Below are positions 8,033-18,395 of a stretch of 64,000 nucleotides of DNA, piece after piece. Numbering within the stretch: the first letter of the stretch is position 1; every line of letters starts with the position of its first letter. The notes below the pieces were generated by a model. It worked only from the letters and a program-made list of their open reading frames with translations. It did not search any database and had not been told where the DNA came from. Position numbers and translations under genes: made by a program. The stretch is taken from assembly GCA_016714085.1 (NCBI GenBank), contig JADJNW010000015.1:1-64000 (forward strand). Reading direction: 5' to 3'. This stretch comes from Saprospiraceae bacterium (GTDB lineage Bacteria > Bacteroidota > Bacteroidia > Chitinophagales > Saprospiraceae).

Positions 8033-9456
8033 ATGTCCTATTTTATTAAAATATCGGTGTTATTTTTAGTTTTTATTAATTTTTCTGATCTGCAAGCGCA
8101 AGAATTTATCAGTAGCCAATTAAAAGGTACTTATACCAAAGACCAACTCAACGCGCAATACGGCCCATTTTTTGAAAATGGGGTGAAATTATATAAAATT
8201 TTATACACCACGCCCGATTTGCAAGGCTTAACGGATACCGCCTCTGGACTTATCCTTGTTCCCGAACGCCCCAACGCGGTGATGCCTTTGCTTTGTGCAC
8301 AGCACGGAACGGTTAGTTCCAAGAATGATGTACCTTCCAATTTGCAAGGCGGTTTTGAACTCGGTGCGGTTTTTGCGGGGGTAGGCTATGTCACCGTTAT
8401 GCCCGATTTTCTTGGTTTGGGCGAGTCGCGCGGTTTTCATCCTTATGTACACGCCGAGTCCGAGGCTTCTGTTTCCGTGGATATGCTGCTGGCGGCGCGC
8501 GAATTTGCTGCTCAAAATAATATTGCACTCAACGATCAATTATTTATAACAGGTTATTCGCAGGGCGGTCACGCTTCAATGGCCTTGCATCGGGAAATCG
8601 AGCAAAATCAAAGCGCTTTATTCACGGTAACGGCGGCGGCGCATTTGTCGGGCCCGTATAGTATTTCCGGGGTGATGCGCGATTTGATTATCGGCGATTC
8701 AGAATATTTTTTCCCGGCATATATTCCTTTTACAATTATTTCTTACGATGAAGCTTACGGTTTATTTGATAGCCTGGGCGCAGTTTTCAAGCCGATTTAT
8801 GCCAGCATGATCGATAAATTTTTTGAAGGTACGTTTTCATTAACAACTTTAAATAATTTATTAATTGCTGCTTTAGAGCAGAATAACGGCGCTTCGATCC
8901 CAAAATATATGTTCCAGGATAGCGTGCTGAATGCGGTTATTAATGACTCCAATCACCCATTTAATGTGGCTTTGCGCAATAATGATGTGTACGATTGGGC
9001 ACCGCAAGCTCCAACGCGTATTGTTTATTGCACTGCCGACGATCAAGTGCCTTATCGCAACAGCGTGGTGGCAGATTCTGTGATGAATTTGCGCGGTGCG
9101 CCGGATGTCATGAAAATTGATGCCAATTCTACGCCGATCATGGCGGATGCGTCTTTCCGGCGGTCTTTCAGGCGTATATCTTTTTTAACCAATATCGAAA
9201 TATTTCGACGGGTATTGATCAGATTGATAAACAGTTAGATATAAAAATATATCCTAATCCGACAAAAGATTTTATTACGATTAGCAATGCACCTGCCGAT
9301 GCGATGGTGCAAATATTTGATGTCAACGGACGGCTTAGCCTGACTAAAAAGCTGAATTCCAATCATATATCTTTACAAAACCTGGGTCGCGGGCTTTATA
9401 CGTTGAGGATAGGTTCTACGGAAGGAATTTGGATAGGGAAAGTCATAGTGAATTGA
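8033..9456 (+). CDS. Secreted alpha/beta hydrolase with T9SS sorting domain (frameshifted)
   Basis: A lipase/esterase-like exported hydrolase. It has a signal peptide (residues 1-22, ending LQAQ), an oxyanion region near CAQHGT, the nucleophile elbow GYSQGGH and a downstream Asp in TADDQVPY. The frame breaks near 9121-9127. Adding one T (AATTTC instead of AATTC) gives NFYADHGGCVFPAVFQA, which supplies the catalytic His and continues to 9456. The tail IYPNPTKDF ... GLYTLRI ... GKVIV is a type A T9SS sorting domain, so the enzyme is exported across the outer membrane and anchored or released there. Without the correction the ORF would lose both the His and the sorting signal, which argues for sequence error. 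The substrate is unknown. Confidence 0.85.
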
Positions 9457-9642
9457 TTTTATTGGAATTAAATATTGTATGAACAGTTAAAGCGTCTTAT
9501 GTGTGAATATCAGATATATTTCTCCATGCATTGAAACTATTATTATATCTTTGTCGTTTAAAAGTAATCAAACTCATCCCGATACTGGCAAGCATTTCTT
9601 TCCTTATCTCGACTGAGCAATTTTTTTATTTAATAATTTTAC

Positions 9643-10884
9643 ATGACATTTAAAGAATTGGGGCTGGATAAACAACTCCTTCGTGCCTTGGAGGCAGAGG
9701 GATACACAGATCCGACTCCTATCCAAGAACAAGCAATACCAATCGTATTGCAGGGCGACGACTTGATAGCGTGTGCCCAAACTGGCACAGGCAAGACCGC
9801 TGCGTTTTCCCTGCCGATCTTACAATATTTACTGGAAACTCCACAAGACCAACCTAATGCTCCGCGCACCATTCGTGCATTGATTCTTTCGCCTACACGC
9901 GAATTATCTATTCAAATCACGGATAGTATTGACACTTACGGCAAGCATACAGGGCTTAGAAGCGCTTTGCTCTTTGGTGGTGTACCGGCGCATGGGCAAT
10001 TGGCTAACCTGCGTCATGGCGCGGATATATTGATTGCTACGCCCGGGCGATTGCTCGATTTTGCTAATCAAGGATTTGTTGATTTGCGAAAAGTGGAAAT
10101 ATTTGTGCTCGACGAAGCTGATCGAATGCTTGATATGGGGTTTATTCATGATATGAAGCGCGTTATTGCGATGTTGCCGAAAGCGCGTCAGACGCTCCTG
10201 TTTTCAGCTACGATGTCGCCGGAAGTAAAGGAAATAGCCGATCAGTTTTTATACAAGCCATTGCAAATCACAGTTGCCCCTCCAAAGGAAACACGCAGCG
10301 CCATTGAAGAAAAGCTATATTTTGTAGAAAAGCCCGCGAAGATTGCGCTTTTGCGAGATTTAATTCGAGAAAACAGGATTAAAAAGGGTATTGTTTTTAC
10401 ACGTACCAAGTACGGTGCGGATAAACTTGCTAAGTTACTGGATCAAGCTTCTATTCCTACGGGTGCGATTCATGGTAATAAATCTCAAAACGAACGGCAG
10501 CGCGTACTCAATGATTTTCGTAAGGGACGCGTACATATTTTAGTTGCTTCTGATATTGCCGCGCGAGGCATTGATATTGACGATATTACGCATGTATTTA
10601 ATTACGAAATTCCTGAGCAATCAGAAACCTATGTGCACCGCATTGGCCGCACGGGCCGCGCCGGCTCCAAAGGAATTGCTATTTCATTCTGTGCCAGGGA
10701 AGAGCGTAAATACTTGAATGCTATTGAAAAATTGACGAAAAAGCGCTTGACTATTATAGAAGAGCATCCATATCGTCCATCTGTGGAAACGGTTTCAGCA
10801 AATGACGATTTTCGCCGTTCTAATGCGCCTTATCAAAAGGATAGAGACCGAAATCGGAATTATTATAGCAGAAATCGCAGATAA
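9643..10884 (+). CDS. rhlE: DEAD-box RNA helicase, RhlE-like
   Basis: An ATP-dependent RNA helicase for RNA and ribosome metabolism. Motifs in order: Q motif (GYTDPTPIQEQ), Walker A AQTGTGKT (45-52), PTREL, TPGR, DEAD (157-160), SAT (188-190), VFTRTKYGADKL, IAARGIDI and HRIGRTGRAG. The C-terminal tail after residue 370 is short and rich in Arg, Asn and Asp, as in RhlE-type proteins. The length of 413 is normal for the small RhlE type. The gene is monocistronic and convergent with hemW, with an inverted repeat between them. Confidence 0.92.
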   Translation: MTFKELGLDKQLLRALEAEGYTDPTPIQEQAIPIVLQGDDLIACAQTGTGKTAAFSLPILQYLLETPQDQPNAPRTIRALILSPTRELSIQITDSIDTYGKHTGLRSALLFGGVPAHGQLANLRHGADILIATPGRLLDFANQGFVDLRKVEIFVLDEADRMLDMGFIHDMKRVIAMLPKARQTLLFSATMSPEVKEIADQFLYKPLQITVAPPKETRSAIEEKLYFVEKPAKIALLRDLIRENRIKKGIVFTRTKYGADKLAKLLDQASIPTGAIHGNKSQNERQRVLNDFRKGRVHILVASDIAARGIDIDDITHVFNYEIPEQSETYVHRIGRTGRAGSKGIAISFCAREERKYLNAIEKLTKKRLTIIEEHPYRPSVETVSANDDFRRSNAPYQKDRDRNRNYYSRNRR

Positions 10885-10895
10885 TTTTGAAAAAG

Positions 10896-10933
10896 TTGAG
10901 GAGGTTAAAATTGTAAAACAAAAACCTCCTCAA
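10896..10933. terminator. Inverted repeat between rhlE-like gene and hemW
   Basis: Arms TTGAGGAGGTT and AACCTCCTCAA (11 of 11 paired) flank a 16-base loop. The right arm overlaps the last codons of hemW on the other strand. It sits 12 bases after the helicase stop and probably ends that transcript. It lacks a clean T-run on the plus strand. Confidence 0.4.
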
Positions 10934-12127
10934 TTCCTCAACTCCTCAACCTCCTTAAACAATTCCGCCGAAATAAAATCTGCGAATAACTTGCCTTTAG
11001 TGCTGAGAATGAACGTATTATCTTTCTCGAAAATCCAGCCTTTTTCTATAAAAGATGGTACGGTTTGTAAAAAATGCGCTTCAAAATCTTTGCCAAATGC
11101 CTGGATATCAGGGAGTTTTGCGCCCCACATCGTGCGAAGGCTCGTCATTATGTATTCATTATAGCGTTGTTCGGGTGTAAGCATTTCTTTTTCAAAAAGC
11201 GGATTTGGCGCACCTTCGAGGTGTGCTAAATCTTGAATGCCTAAATATGCCCCACCTTCGAGATGCGGCATATTCTTAATATATAAAGCATTGTTTGCCA
11301 CATTCCACTGTCGAATATGCTCCCCGTCAAACGAATGCCGCTGGCCCAATCCCCAAGTAAGGCTCGCCAAACCAATAACTGGAATTATGTTTTGCATACC
11401 AACCGGGCTTAGCAAAATTGGAAATTTCATAATGTTCATAGCCTTGATTAGTAAGTAGTTGTATTAATATTTCAAACTGCCTGGCTGCTTGTTCTTCATC
11501 TATCGCCGGGGCTTTGCCGACTTTTACAAAATGATAGAGCGCGGTTTTCGGTTCTACCGTCAGGGCATAACAAGAAATATGAGGAATATCGTAATCTATA
11601 ATCGTTTGAATATTAGATTCCCATTGCGCGTCGTTTGTTGTTGGCGAACCATAAATCAAGTCAACGGTCAAGTTTTCAAAACCAGCATCCAAAGCATTTT
11701 CGATGCAAAGCTTCGCTTCCGTGGCGTTATGCGCGCGATTCATAAATTTTAAATCTTCTTCTGCAAATGACTGAATACCAATGCTTAATCGATTAATCGG
11801 CGTTTGGCGCAAAGCTTGTAATTTCTCTTTGGTCAGATCATCGGGATTGGCTTCGAGTGTAATTTCTGCATCATGTTCTACTTTAAAAATATTATAAATT
11901 TTATCAAGAATTTGATCTAACTCATTGCTAGTCAGTAAAGAAGGTGTGCCGCCGCCAAAGTAAATAGATGTAATATTTTTATTACTTAAATAATCCTTTC
12001 GCAACTCCAATTCCCGCAAAATAGCCGCCACCATTTCTTCCTTGTGCTTCAGCGAAGTGGAAAAATGGAAATTGCAATAGTGACAAGCCTGCTTGCAAAA
12101 AGGAATATGTATGTAAATTCCTGGCAT
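10930..12127 (-). CDS. hemW: HemW, radical SAM heme chaperone (frameshifted)
   Basis: Coproporphyrinogen-III-oxidase-like radical SAM protein now known as a heme-trafficking chaperone. The N-terminus IYIHIPFCKQACHYCNF has the CX3CX2C cluster motif. Further blocks are YFGGGTPSLL, EANPDD, RLSIGIQSF and YEISNFAKPG. The frame breaks at about 11333-11340, where one base appears lost in GGCATTCG. Restoring it joins LGIGPAAHSFDG and the C-terminal HemW domain (NEYIMTSLRTMWG) down to the stop at 10930. The joined length is near 400 residues, normal for the family. HemW fits the heme proteins elsewhere in the window. The start follows the usual MPGIYIHIPFC pattern. Confidence 0.88.
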
Positions 12128-12238
12128 TTTAAAAAGTTTGCAAGTTTATGGTTTGATTAGGTTTAGAAACATTTTAAAAATGATTTTAGCTGAATAGGAT
12201 AGCATTCTTCAAAAAATAGTGCTAATTTTCATAAAAAA

Positions 12239-13060
12239 ATGCCCGAAATCAAGGAACAAGTTCAAAAATTAATCATAGAAAGTAAAACCGAAGAGGCGCT
12301 GGAAGCCCTGATCGAATGGATCAAATCGAAGCAGTCAAATGAGCTGAACGAGGCGATAATACTGCGTTCGCGCTACGAACAAGCCGAACGTGATCTGGGT
12401 ATGAATCTCATTTCGCCCGAAGATGCGGCGCGTGTTTTTAGCCAAATCAATTTTTCCTTGCTTAATCTGGTGGACAATCTTGAAAAAAAGACATTTGCGC
12501 CTGGCGCTATTCCTGCTAAGCGTCGCGGCTGGCTCTTGGCGCTCACCAGTTCGCTCCTTATTCTGGTGCTGGCGATGTTTATCTTGAAAATTCTGTTTCC
12601 GAGTCGAGAATTAAGAGGAAGCGAACAAACCGAAAAATCGACGCAAACATCTGATAGTGAGGAAAAAACAATTGGTGATTCCTCTAATAAATCCGGCAAG
12701 GCCGTAGCTGTTCAATTTCCGCAAGGGAATGAAGCGAGTTTAATCGATTCGGATGTAAAGGTTACTTACACGATATTGGAAAGTAGCGCTGAGTCGTATA
12801 ATGCTGAAAATCAAAAAGTTACTGTGAAAATACGCTGCTTGCTAGGCGAAGGAAGATTTGGCATGAACTTTTGGTCAAGCAGCTTCCGATTGATCGCCGA
12901 TGATTTACCCTATGCAGCACAAGGTAATTTGAATGAATTGGTTGAAAATGAGAGTTTTAAAGATGGTGAAGTTTACTTCTTAATTCCGAAAGATGCGCGA
13001 GCAGCCGATTTACAACTGCGGTTTGGCGACCAAACAACGATATTACCTCTAAAATGGTGA
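12239..13060 (+). CDS. EAD11-type effector-associated domain fused to a membrane anchor
   Basis: Residues 1-82 match the helical effector-associated domain 11 pattern: KTEEALEALIEWIKS, then RSRYEQAERDLGMNLIS, then INFSLLNLVDNLE. These domains act as adaptors that recruit conflict-system effectors by self-association. A basic patch and one membrane helix (about 98-118) come next. A Ser/Glu-rich linker follows, and a beta-rich domain (about 160-273) of unknown family would lie outside the cytoplasm. The protein therefore links a cytoplasmic adaptor to a periplasmic sensor-like domain. No effector gene is adjacent; the only similar modules in the window are the TIR/EAD genes at the left edge. 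The membrane-sensor role is an inference. Confidence 0.7.
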   Translation: MPEIKEQVQKLIIESKTEEALEALIEWIKSKQSNELNEAIILRSRYEQAERDLGMNLISPEDAARVFSQINFSLLNLVDNLEKKTFAPGAIPAKRRGWLLALTSSLLILVLAMFILKILFPSRELRGSEQTEKSTQTSDSEEKTIGDSSNKSGKAVAVQFPQGNEASLIDSDVKVTYTILESSAESYNAENQKVTVKIRCLLGEGRFGMNFWSSSFRLIADDLPYAAQGNLNELVENESFKDGEVYFLIPKDARAADLQLRFGDQTTILPLKW

Positions 13061-13136
13061 CGCACCAAGCTTTCATCTTTAGCGTTTCAATTGGAAAGAC
13101 GCGCCATAGGCGTCCCTTTGGGAAAAGGATGGAGTA

Positions 13137-14921
13137 ATGGAATATTGGAAAAAATTATATCAAATCTTGATCATCTGTTTAATCAGCGTCCTATTTGTAC
13201 AGACTGGAAACGCCCAAACTTCAAATCTGGAACTTCGCCTTTTGCCATTGGACACAACACCAGCATTTTTGCAAAAAAATGTCAAATTTAAAACCTCGCA
13301 TCCTGATTCAGTCTCGGTAGTTATTGAATTACAGAATATTATACATCAATTACAAAGCCAATTTTATCTTGAAGCATCGGTAGATACCCTTCAAAAAGTC
13401 GAAAATACGTTTGTGGCGCTGCTGCACGTCGGCAAAGCTTATGAATGGACCAACTTGCAGAATGGCAATATTGACGCACTTTTTCTTGATGAAAGCGGCT
13501 TTCGGGAACGCCTTTACCAAAATCTTCCCTTTTCGCCAATACAATTGCAAAAATTGCAGGAAAATCTTCTGGTTGCTGCGGAAAACAATGGTTATCCTTT
13601 CACAAAAGTCTGGCTTGATAGTTTACAATTTGCTGATAATCATGTCACTGCCGCCTTAATGATGGAAAAAGGGCAATTGGTGCTGATCGAGGACATCGAG
13701 ACCGAAGGCGAGCTTCGTATTTCTAAAAATTATATAAGTAACTATTTGGGAATCAAACTAAAATCTGCGTATAATCGCGATCAAATCCTGCGCATCCGCC
13801 AGCGCCTGCGGGAGCTACCTTTTGTCAATATGAGCAAAGATCCGCAGATTACTTTCGCAGGAGACCGCGCTACGCTAAAGCTTTTTCTCGACAAGCGCCG
13901 CGCCAGCCGCTTCGATTTTTTGATTGGGGTTTTGCCTAATAGCACGCAGGTCAATCGTTTACTCATTACGGGTTCTTTTAATGGGGAGTTGTACAACCAA
14001 TTTGGTCGTGGCGAGCGCATTTATGCTGAATTTGAAGCTTTGCGGCCGCAAACACAGGAATTGAATCTGCAATTTAATTATCCGTATCTTTTTAATCTAC
14101 CTTTCGGTATAGATACAAAATTTAACTTATATAAACGAGACTCGACTTATCTCGATATTGAAAGCGATTTTGGTGTGCAATATTTATTTCAGGGTGGCAA
14201 TTATCTGAAGGTTTTTTGGAATAATCGAACCTCTAATTTACTGAATATTGATTCTGCTTTGCTCAATAATGCCCAACGGCTGCCGCCCACGCTGGACGTG
14301 CGCTACGGCAATTTTGGTTTGGAATACGTTTTTCAAAATCTGGATTATCGCTACAACCCGCGTCGCGGTTGGCATTTTCTGTTGCGAGGCGCTGCCGGCG
14401 TGAAGCAAATCAAGCGCAATAATAGGGTAGAGGACTTGGAACCCGAAAGTGTTTATGATTCCTTGGAGTTGCGTAGTTTTCAATATCGCCTGAACGCAAG
14501 CGTGGAGCGGTATTTGGCAGTTTTTAATCGCAGTACCATCAAATTAAGTGCGCAAGGCGCTTATATCATATCACAAGAACCTATATATTTAAACGAGCAA
14601 TACCGCATTGGCGGGAATAAGCTGCTGCGCGGCTTTGACGAGGAATTTATTTTTGCGACAAATTATACAATCGCTACATTCGAGTATCGTTTGCTCATCG
14701 GGCAGAATTCTTATCTTTATACTTTTGGCGACTATGCTTATGTAGAAAATCTTACGGTTCAGGCACAAGAACGTTATTATCCTTATGGCTTTGGGGCGGG
14801 TATTACATTTGAAACCCGTGCCGGATTATTTGGTGTAAATCTTGCATTTGGTGCGCGCCAGGGCGAAGTCGTTGATTTTGCTGCGCCGAAGGTACATTTT
14901 GGATATGTGAGCTTGTTTTAA
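13137..14921 (+). CDS. BamA/TamA-family outer-membrane barrel protein
   Basis: A 594-residue protein with a signal peptide (cleavage after about residue 27, NAQ). One or two POTRA-like domains (about 80-270; for example the region from ISKNYISNYLGIKLKSAYN to RLRELPFVNM) are followed by a 16-strand-type barrel. Typical barrel features are YRIGGNKLLRGFDEEF, which is the RGF motif of the Omp85 superfamily, and the aromatic C-terminus VHFGYVSLF. The POTRA part is shorter than in essential BamA (about 5 POTRAs), so it is more likely a TamA-like or patatin-less Omp85 protein. It lies 76 bases after the EAD11 gene in the same direction. Confidence 0.85.
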   Translation: MEYWKKLYQILIICLISVLFVQTGNAQTSNLELRLLPLDTTPAFLQKNVKFKTSHPDSVSVVIELQNIIHQLQSQFYLEASVDTLQKVENTFVALLHVGKAYEWTNLQNGNIDALFLDESGFRERLYQNLPFSPIQLQKLQENLLVAAENNGYPFTKVWLDSLQFADNHVTAALMMEKGQLVLIEDIETEGELRISKNYISNYLGIKLKSAYNRDQILRIRQRLRELPFVNMSKDPQITFAGDRATLKLFLDKRRASRFDFLIGVLPNSTQVNRLLITGSFNGELYNQFGRGERIYAEFEALRPQTQELNLQFNYPYLFNLPFGIDTKFNLYKRDSTYLDIESDFGVQYLFQGGNYLKVFWNNRTSNLLNIDSALLNNAQRLPPTLDVRYGNFGLEYVFQNLDYRYNPRRGWHFLLRGAAGVKQIKRNNRVEDLEPESVYDSLELRSFQYRLNASVERYLAVFNRSTIKLSAQGAYIISQEPIYLNEQYRIGGNKLLRGFDEEFIFATNYTIATFEYRLLIGQNSYLYTFGDYAYVENLTVQAQERYYPYGFGAGITFETRAGLFGVNLAFGARQGEVVDFAAPKVHFGYVSLF

Positions 14922-14931
14922 TATGATAATT

Positions 14932-16481
14932 CTATTTACTAAATTTTACTAAATCGCCAATATTCTTTAATGCTGTTTCTTCCGCCATTTCTCGCCGCAT
15001 CATCAATGCATACGTGTTATTAAAACCAAGCGGCTTTAACCAGGTAATATTATATTTTTCTAAGAAATTATTATAAACATAATCATATAAAGCTTCTGCA
15101 TTTATAATTAATTGATCTACTTCGCTTTCACTTGGAGATAGAATGACCAGAAAGCCTGTACCTGTATATTCTGGATAAAGATGGATTTCATTGTTTTTCA
15201 AGGCTTCAAAGCAAATATTGGTACCGCCCAAGCCCGCTTTAATATCGGTATCAAATTCGGTATAACCATTTATTAATTGTGAAAATAAATGCGCTAAAAT
15301 GTATTGTTCTGTAAATATTTTTGAACCGATTATTAATTTTTCGCCGCCTTGCTTGCGGTCGGGCTTCCAAATTCCAAGGCTTTTCAGGAAATCTTCGGCA
15401 ATCTTTTCGGGCGCTTCATTATACATAAAGGCTCGATAATTTAATTCTGTCATAATGGAATCATTCATCTTGCCGGCTAATAAATTTAAGGCATCGGCGA
15501 CTTCCGGATGCTTTTGAATCAAATCCTGCCGAATAATCGGTGCGCAAAAATAAGGCGGAAAAGCATTTTTATCATCTTCTAAAATGCTCAAATTGAATGA
15601 CTTAATACGTCCATCGGTCGAATAACCACTGATGACATCCACCCTGCCACCCTTCAATGCCAGGTACATCATATCAGAATTCATCGTCACATGATTCAAA
15701 TTAAGCCCATAAGTTTTTCTAACTTAGGATAACCGTCATTCCGTATGCCAAATTCAGGATCGAAGCCTGCGCGAAGATCATCCGAAAACCATTGGGGCAT
15801 AAAGTATAATAAAGATAAAATTGGCATAATCGCTCCAAATTGTATGGTCGTGCGCAATATTCTTCGCAGCGGTACGCGATTGAGCAATGCCAGTAATTGA
15901 TCGAAAATGATCGCCAGTAAAGCCGCAAACAAAGCGCCTGCCAAAATCATATTGGTATTATTCAAAGCGATACCGCCAAAGATAAATTCCCCCAGTCCGC
16001 CCGCGCCGATGTATGCTGCCAAGGTCGCTACGCCAACATTGATAACGGTTGCCGTGCGAATGCCAGCAAAAATCACCGGCATCGCCAAAGGCAATTCTAC
16101 TTTCGTCAAAACCTGCCAGGGCGTCATTCCCATGCCAACGGCTGCTTCTTTTACATTAGCATCCACACCTTTAATACCTGTGTAAGTATTTCTTAATATT
16201 GGTAATAAAGCATATAATAATAATGCAAAAATTGCTGGCTTGACGCCAATGCCTAAAATGGGAATCAAAAAACCCAGCAAAGCGATGCTCGGAATCGTTT
16301 GAAAAATACCCGTAATGCCTAAGACCAGGCTCGACCAGCGCTCGCGCCGCGTAATCCAGATGCCAATGGGCATCGCAATGACAACAGCCAGCGCCAGTGA
16401 TAAAAAGGTTAAGCCGATATGCTCTAATGTTTGATTTTTGAGTTCGCTTAGATTATCGAAAATAAATTGAAAGAAATTCAT
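14932..16481 (-). CDS. Osmoprotectant ABC transporter, fused permease and substrate-binding domains (frameshifted)
   Basis: Imports glycine-betaine/choline-like compatible solutes. The N-terminal half is an OpuBB/ProW-type permease with about six membrane helices and the EAA-like block VKEAAVGMGMTPWQVL. An OpuAC-type binding domain follows, in permuted order: the segment LKGGRVDVISGYSTDGRIK and LNLLAGKMNDSIM comes first, and the usual N-terminal half with GSKIFTEQYILA and YPEYTGTGFLV comes last. A missing base at about 15709-15712 (CTTTAT read as CTTAT) splits the gene. Corrected, KLYGLNLNHVTMNS is continuous. The binding domain would face the periplasm, tethered to the permease. The stop comes about 11 bases from the converging barrel gene. 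Confidence 0.85.
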
Positions 16482-16502
16482 AACTGTTTTTCAAATTACT
16501 TG

Positions 16503-17453
16503 CTATTGATTATTAAGCTGCTGCTGCGCATTCATTAATATTGGAATATTAAAATAACGCCTGTCTCCATTTATTTCTACCATTGCAACATCGTTCGCCT
16601 GCTCATTCACGGTATCCAATGCAATTTTGAGCGAGGTATTAGCGGAAATCGTAATGCCATTCTGCCCCATAGGTTGCTTTGGCCATTGTTCAAAGACATC
16701 TTTCAAGGTGTAAATCATCAATTCCAATTGTAATTTCTGACCAGCAAAGAAGCTCGCAACATATTCATTGGCAGGGTGTTGTAATAAATCTTTTGGCTCA
16801 CCGAGTTGCTGCATTTCACCTTTATCCAATAAACAAATCAAACTGCCCATTTCAAAAGCTTCTTCCACATCATGCGTCACGATGATAATTGTTTTATCCG
16901 CAAATTCCTCCAATTGCAGCACTTCGCGCCGGATGTGTAGTCGCGTCACAGGGTCGAGTGCACCGAAAGGTTCATCCATCAGGATTATAGGCGGATCGGC
17001 CGCCAAAGCCCGCGCCAATCCTACACGCTGTTGCTGCCCGCCGCTGAGTTGCTCAGGATATTTTTCAGCGTATTCGTCTGGCGGAAGCCCTATTTGTTCC
17101 AGCAAAGTATGCACCCGTTCGCGGATGCGCGGCTTTTTCCATTTGAGTAAAGTTGGCACCACCGCTACATTTTCCTCCACCGTATAATGCGGAAACAATC
17201 CCATGTTTTGAATGACGTAGCCCATGCGGCGGCGCATTTGTTCGATGGGTTGATAAGTGACCTCTTCGCCATTTACCAGAATTTGTCCACTATCCGGTTC
17301 GATCAAACGATTGATCATGCGCAGCGTCGTGGTCTTACCAGAACCACTGGAGCCAATGAGTGCAAGGGTTTGCCCGGTTTCAACCTTGAAACTTAAATTA
17401 TCTACCGCTATCGCTTCATCGAATCGTTTGGTCAGGTTTCGTACTTCGATCAT
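16503..17453 (-). CDS. Osmoprotectant ABC transporter ATP-binding protein
   Basis: The ATPase of the transporter encoded just downstream (21-base gap, same strand). The start is set at MIEVRNLTKRF (17453); an upstream in-frame start would add 30 residues not typical of the family. Walker A GSSGSGKT (34-41), Q-loop YVIQNMGLFPH, signature LSGGQQQR (136-143), Walker B ILMDEP and the H-loop THD are all present. It matches the OpuAA/ProV type but lacks full CBS domains. The C-terminal 80 residues are divergent, with a Gln/Asn-rich end. The two genes suffice for a complete importer. Confidence 0.9.
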   Translation of the reverse strand: MIEVRNLTKRFDEAIAVDNLSFKVETGQTLALIGSSGSGKTTTLRMINRLIEPDSGQILVNGEEVTYQPIEQMRRRMGYVIQNMGLFPHYTVEENVAVVPTLLKWKKPRIRERVHTLLEQIGLPPDEYAEKYPEQLSGGQQQRVGLARALAADPPIILMDEPFGALDPVTRLHIRREVLQLEEFADKTIIIVTHDVEEAFEMGSLICLLDKGEMQQLGEPKDLLQHPANEYVASFFAGQKLQLELMIYTLKDVFEQWPKQPMGQNGITISANTSLKIALDTVNEQANDVAMVEINGDRRYFNIPILMNAQQQLNNQ

Positions 17454-17765
17454 TTTGTAGGATATAAAATTAGCCAAGTCTGGCACACCTGTAAGGTTCG
17501 CCAGACCTCTTCGGAAAGCAAAAAGGTAAGTTTTTTTTCGCAAATTCTGAAATGATACTGCTCGGTAGTAAAATATTATAAAAAATCATTCAACTGCGAT
17601 TTTGAATTCATTAGCCGTGATTTTAATGCATTTAGCCGAAAGAAATGGATTCTGATAGCTTGTACCAATAGCTTTGATGCATACCTTATGAAAAAAACTA
17701 ATGCAATAATAGAACCATGATGCTTTAATCTTTACACCTATTTAATCACCCAAAATTCATTTATA
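17454..17765. other. Intergenic region between divergent transporter and tonB-like genes
   Basis: About 310 AT-rich bases that should contain both divergent promoters. I see no gene, no clear TTTG/TAnnTTTG pair and no long repeat. Confidence 0.4.
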
Positions 17766-18215
17766 ATGAAAAATGTAATAAAAATGGGGCTTTCAGCTTC
17801 TGCATTTTTGTTTTTTTTAAGCATCGCGGTTGCAGTACAAGCCCAAGGAGAAATCACCCAATTGACAGTGAAGAATTCACCTACTTCTATTAAAAGCAAA
17901 ACTTTTGTGGAACCGACGGAACAAAAAGCCGCTTTTGTAGGTGGTACAGCAGCATGGGAACAATATGTCAAGAACAATTTGACTTATCCGTCCATTGCCA
18001 GAAGAAATACTGTGGAAGGCAGCGTCCTTGCCAGTTTTCAGGTAAACCCTGATGGGGAAATAACAAACATTAGAATCGAACAAGCACTCGGATTTGGCTG
18101 CGACGAAGAAGTAAAACGATTGCTGGAAGCATCGCCGCTGTGGCAACCTGCCATACAAGGACTACACACTGTAAAATCGAAGGTGAAAATTGCCATAGAT
18201 TTTAAACTGCAATAA
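17766..18215 (+). CDS. TonB C-terminal domain protein, exported
   Basis: A 149-residue protein with a Sec signal peptide (residues 1-26, ending VQAQ) and a TonB-C domain (about 65-149): YVKNNLTYPSIARRNTVEGSVLASFQV, then CDEEVKRLLEASPLWQPA, and the closing strand VKIAIDFKL. It lacks the Pro-rich periplasmic spanner and membrane anchor of a true TonB. It may be a free periplasmic TonB-C domain, a common paralogue type in Bacteroidota. A strong terminator follows at 18250. Confidence 0.85.
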   Translation: MKNVIKMGLSASAFLFFLSIAVAVQAQGEITQLTVKNSPTSIKSKTFVEPTEQKAAFVGGTAAWEQYVKNNLTYPSIARRNTVEGSVLASFQVNPDGEITNIRIEQALGFGCDEEVKRLLEASPLWQPAIQGLHTVKSKVKIAIDFKLQ

Positions 18216-18249
18216 AAACATAACCCCAGATAGTACCCCAAATTACAGG

Positions 18250-18288
18250 CTGTCGAGTTTCCAGTAGGAAGTTCGGCAGTTTTTTTTA
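18250..18288 (+). terminator. Rho-independent terminator after the TonB-C gene
   Basis: A 13-base-pair stem, CTGTCGAGTTTCC with GGAAGTTCGGCAG (several G.U pairs), closes a 5-base loop and is followed by T8. It lies 35 bases after the stop at 18215. Confidence 0.75.
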
Positions 18289-18395
18289 CCTCTGAGGTAA
18301 GCCATTCGCAGAAACCAATCAAATTACCTCCAGGTCTTCATCCAGGGTTTGGAGGAACGAATTGAGACGTTTAAACTAAAAGAAACAATCGCATA

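Noticed and set aside
10930..11439. Stand-alone C-terminal HemW domain gene
   Set aside because: It continues HemW after a one-base loss at 11333-11340; family length and motifs match only when joined.
13091..13291. ORF starting MERRAIGVPLGKG
   Set aside because: Overlaps the signal-peptide region of the barrel gene in another frame; its start contains only a small GTCCC-type repeat.
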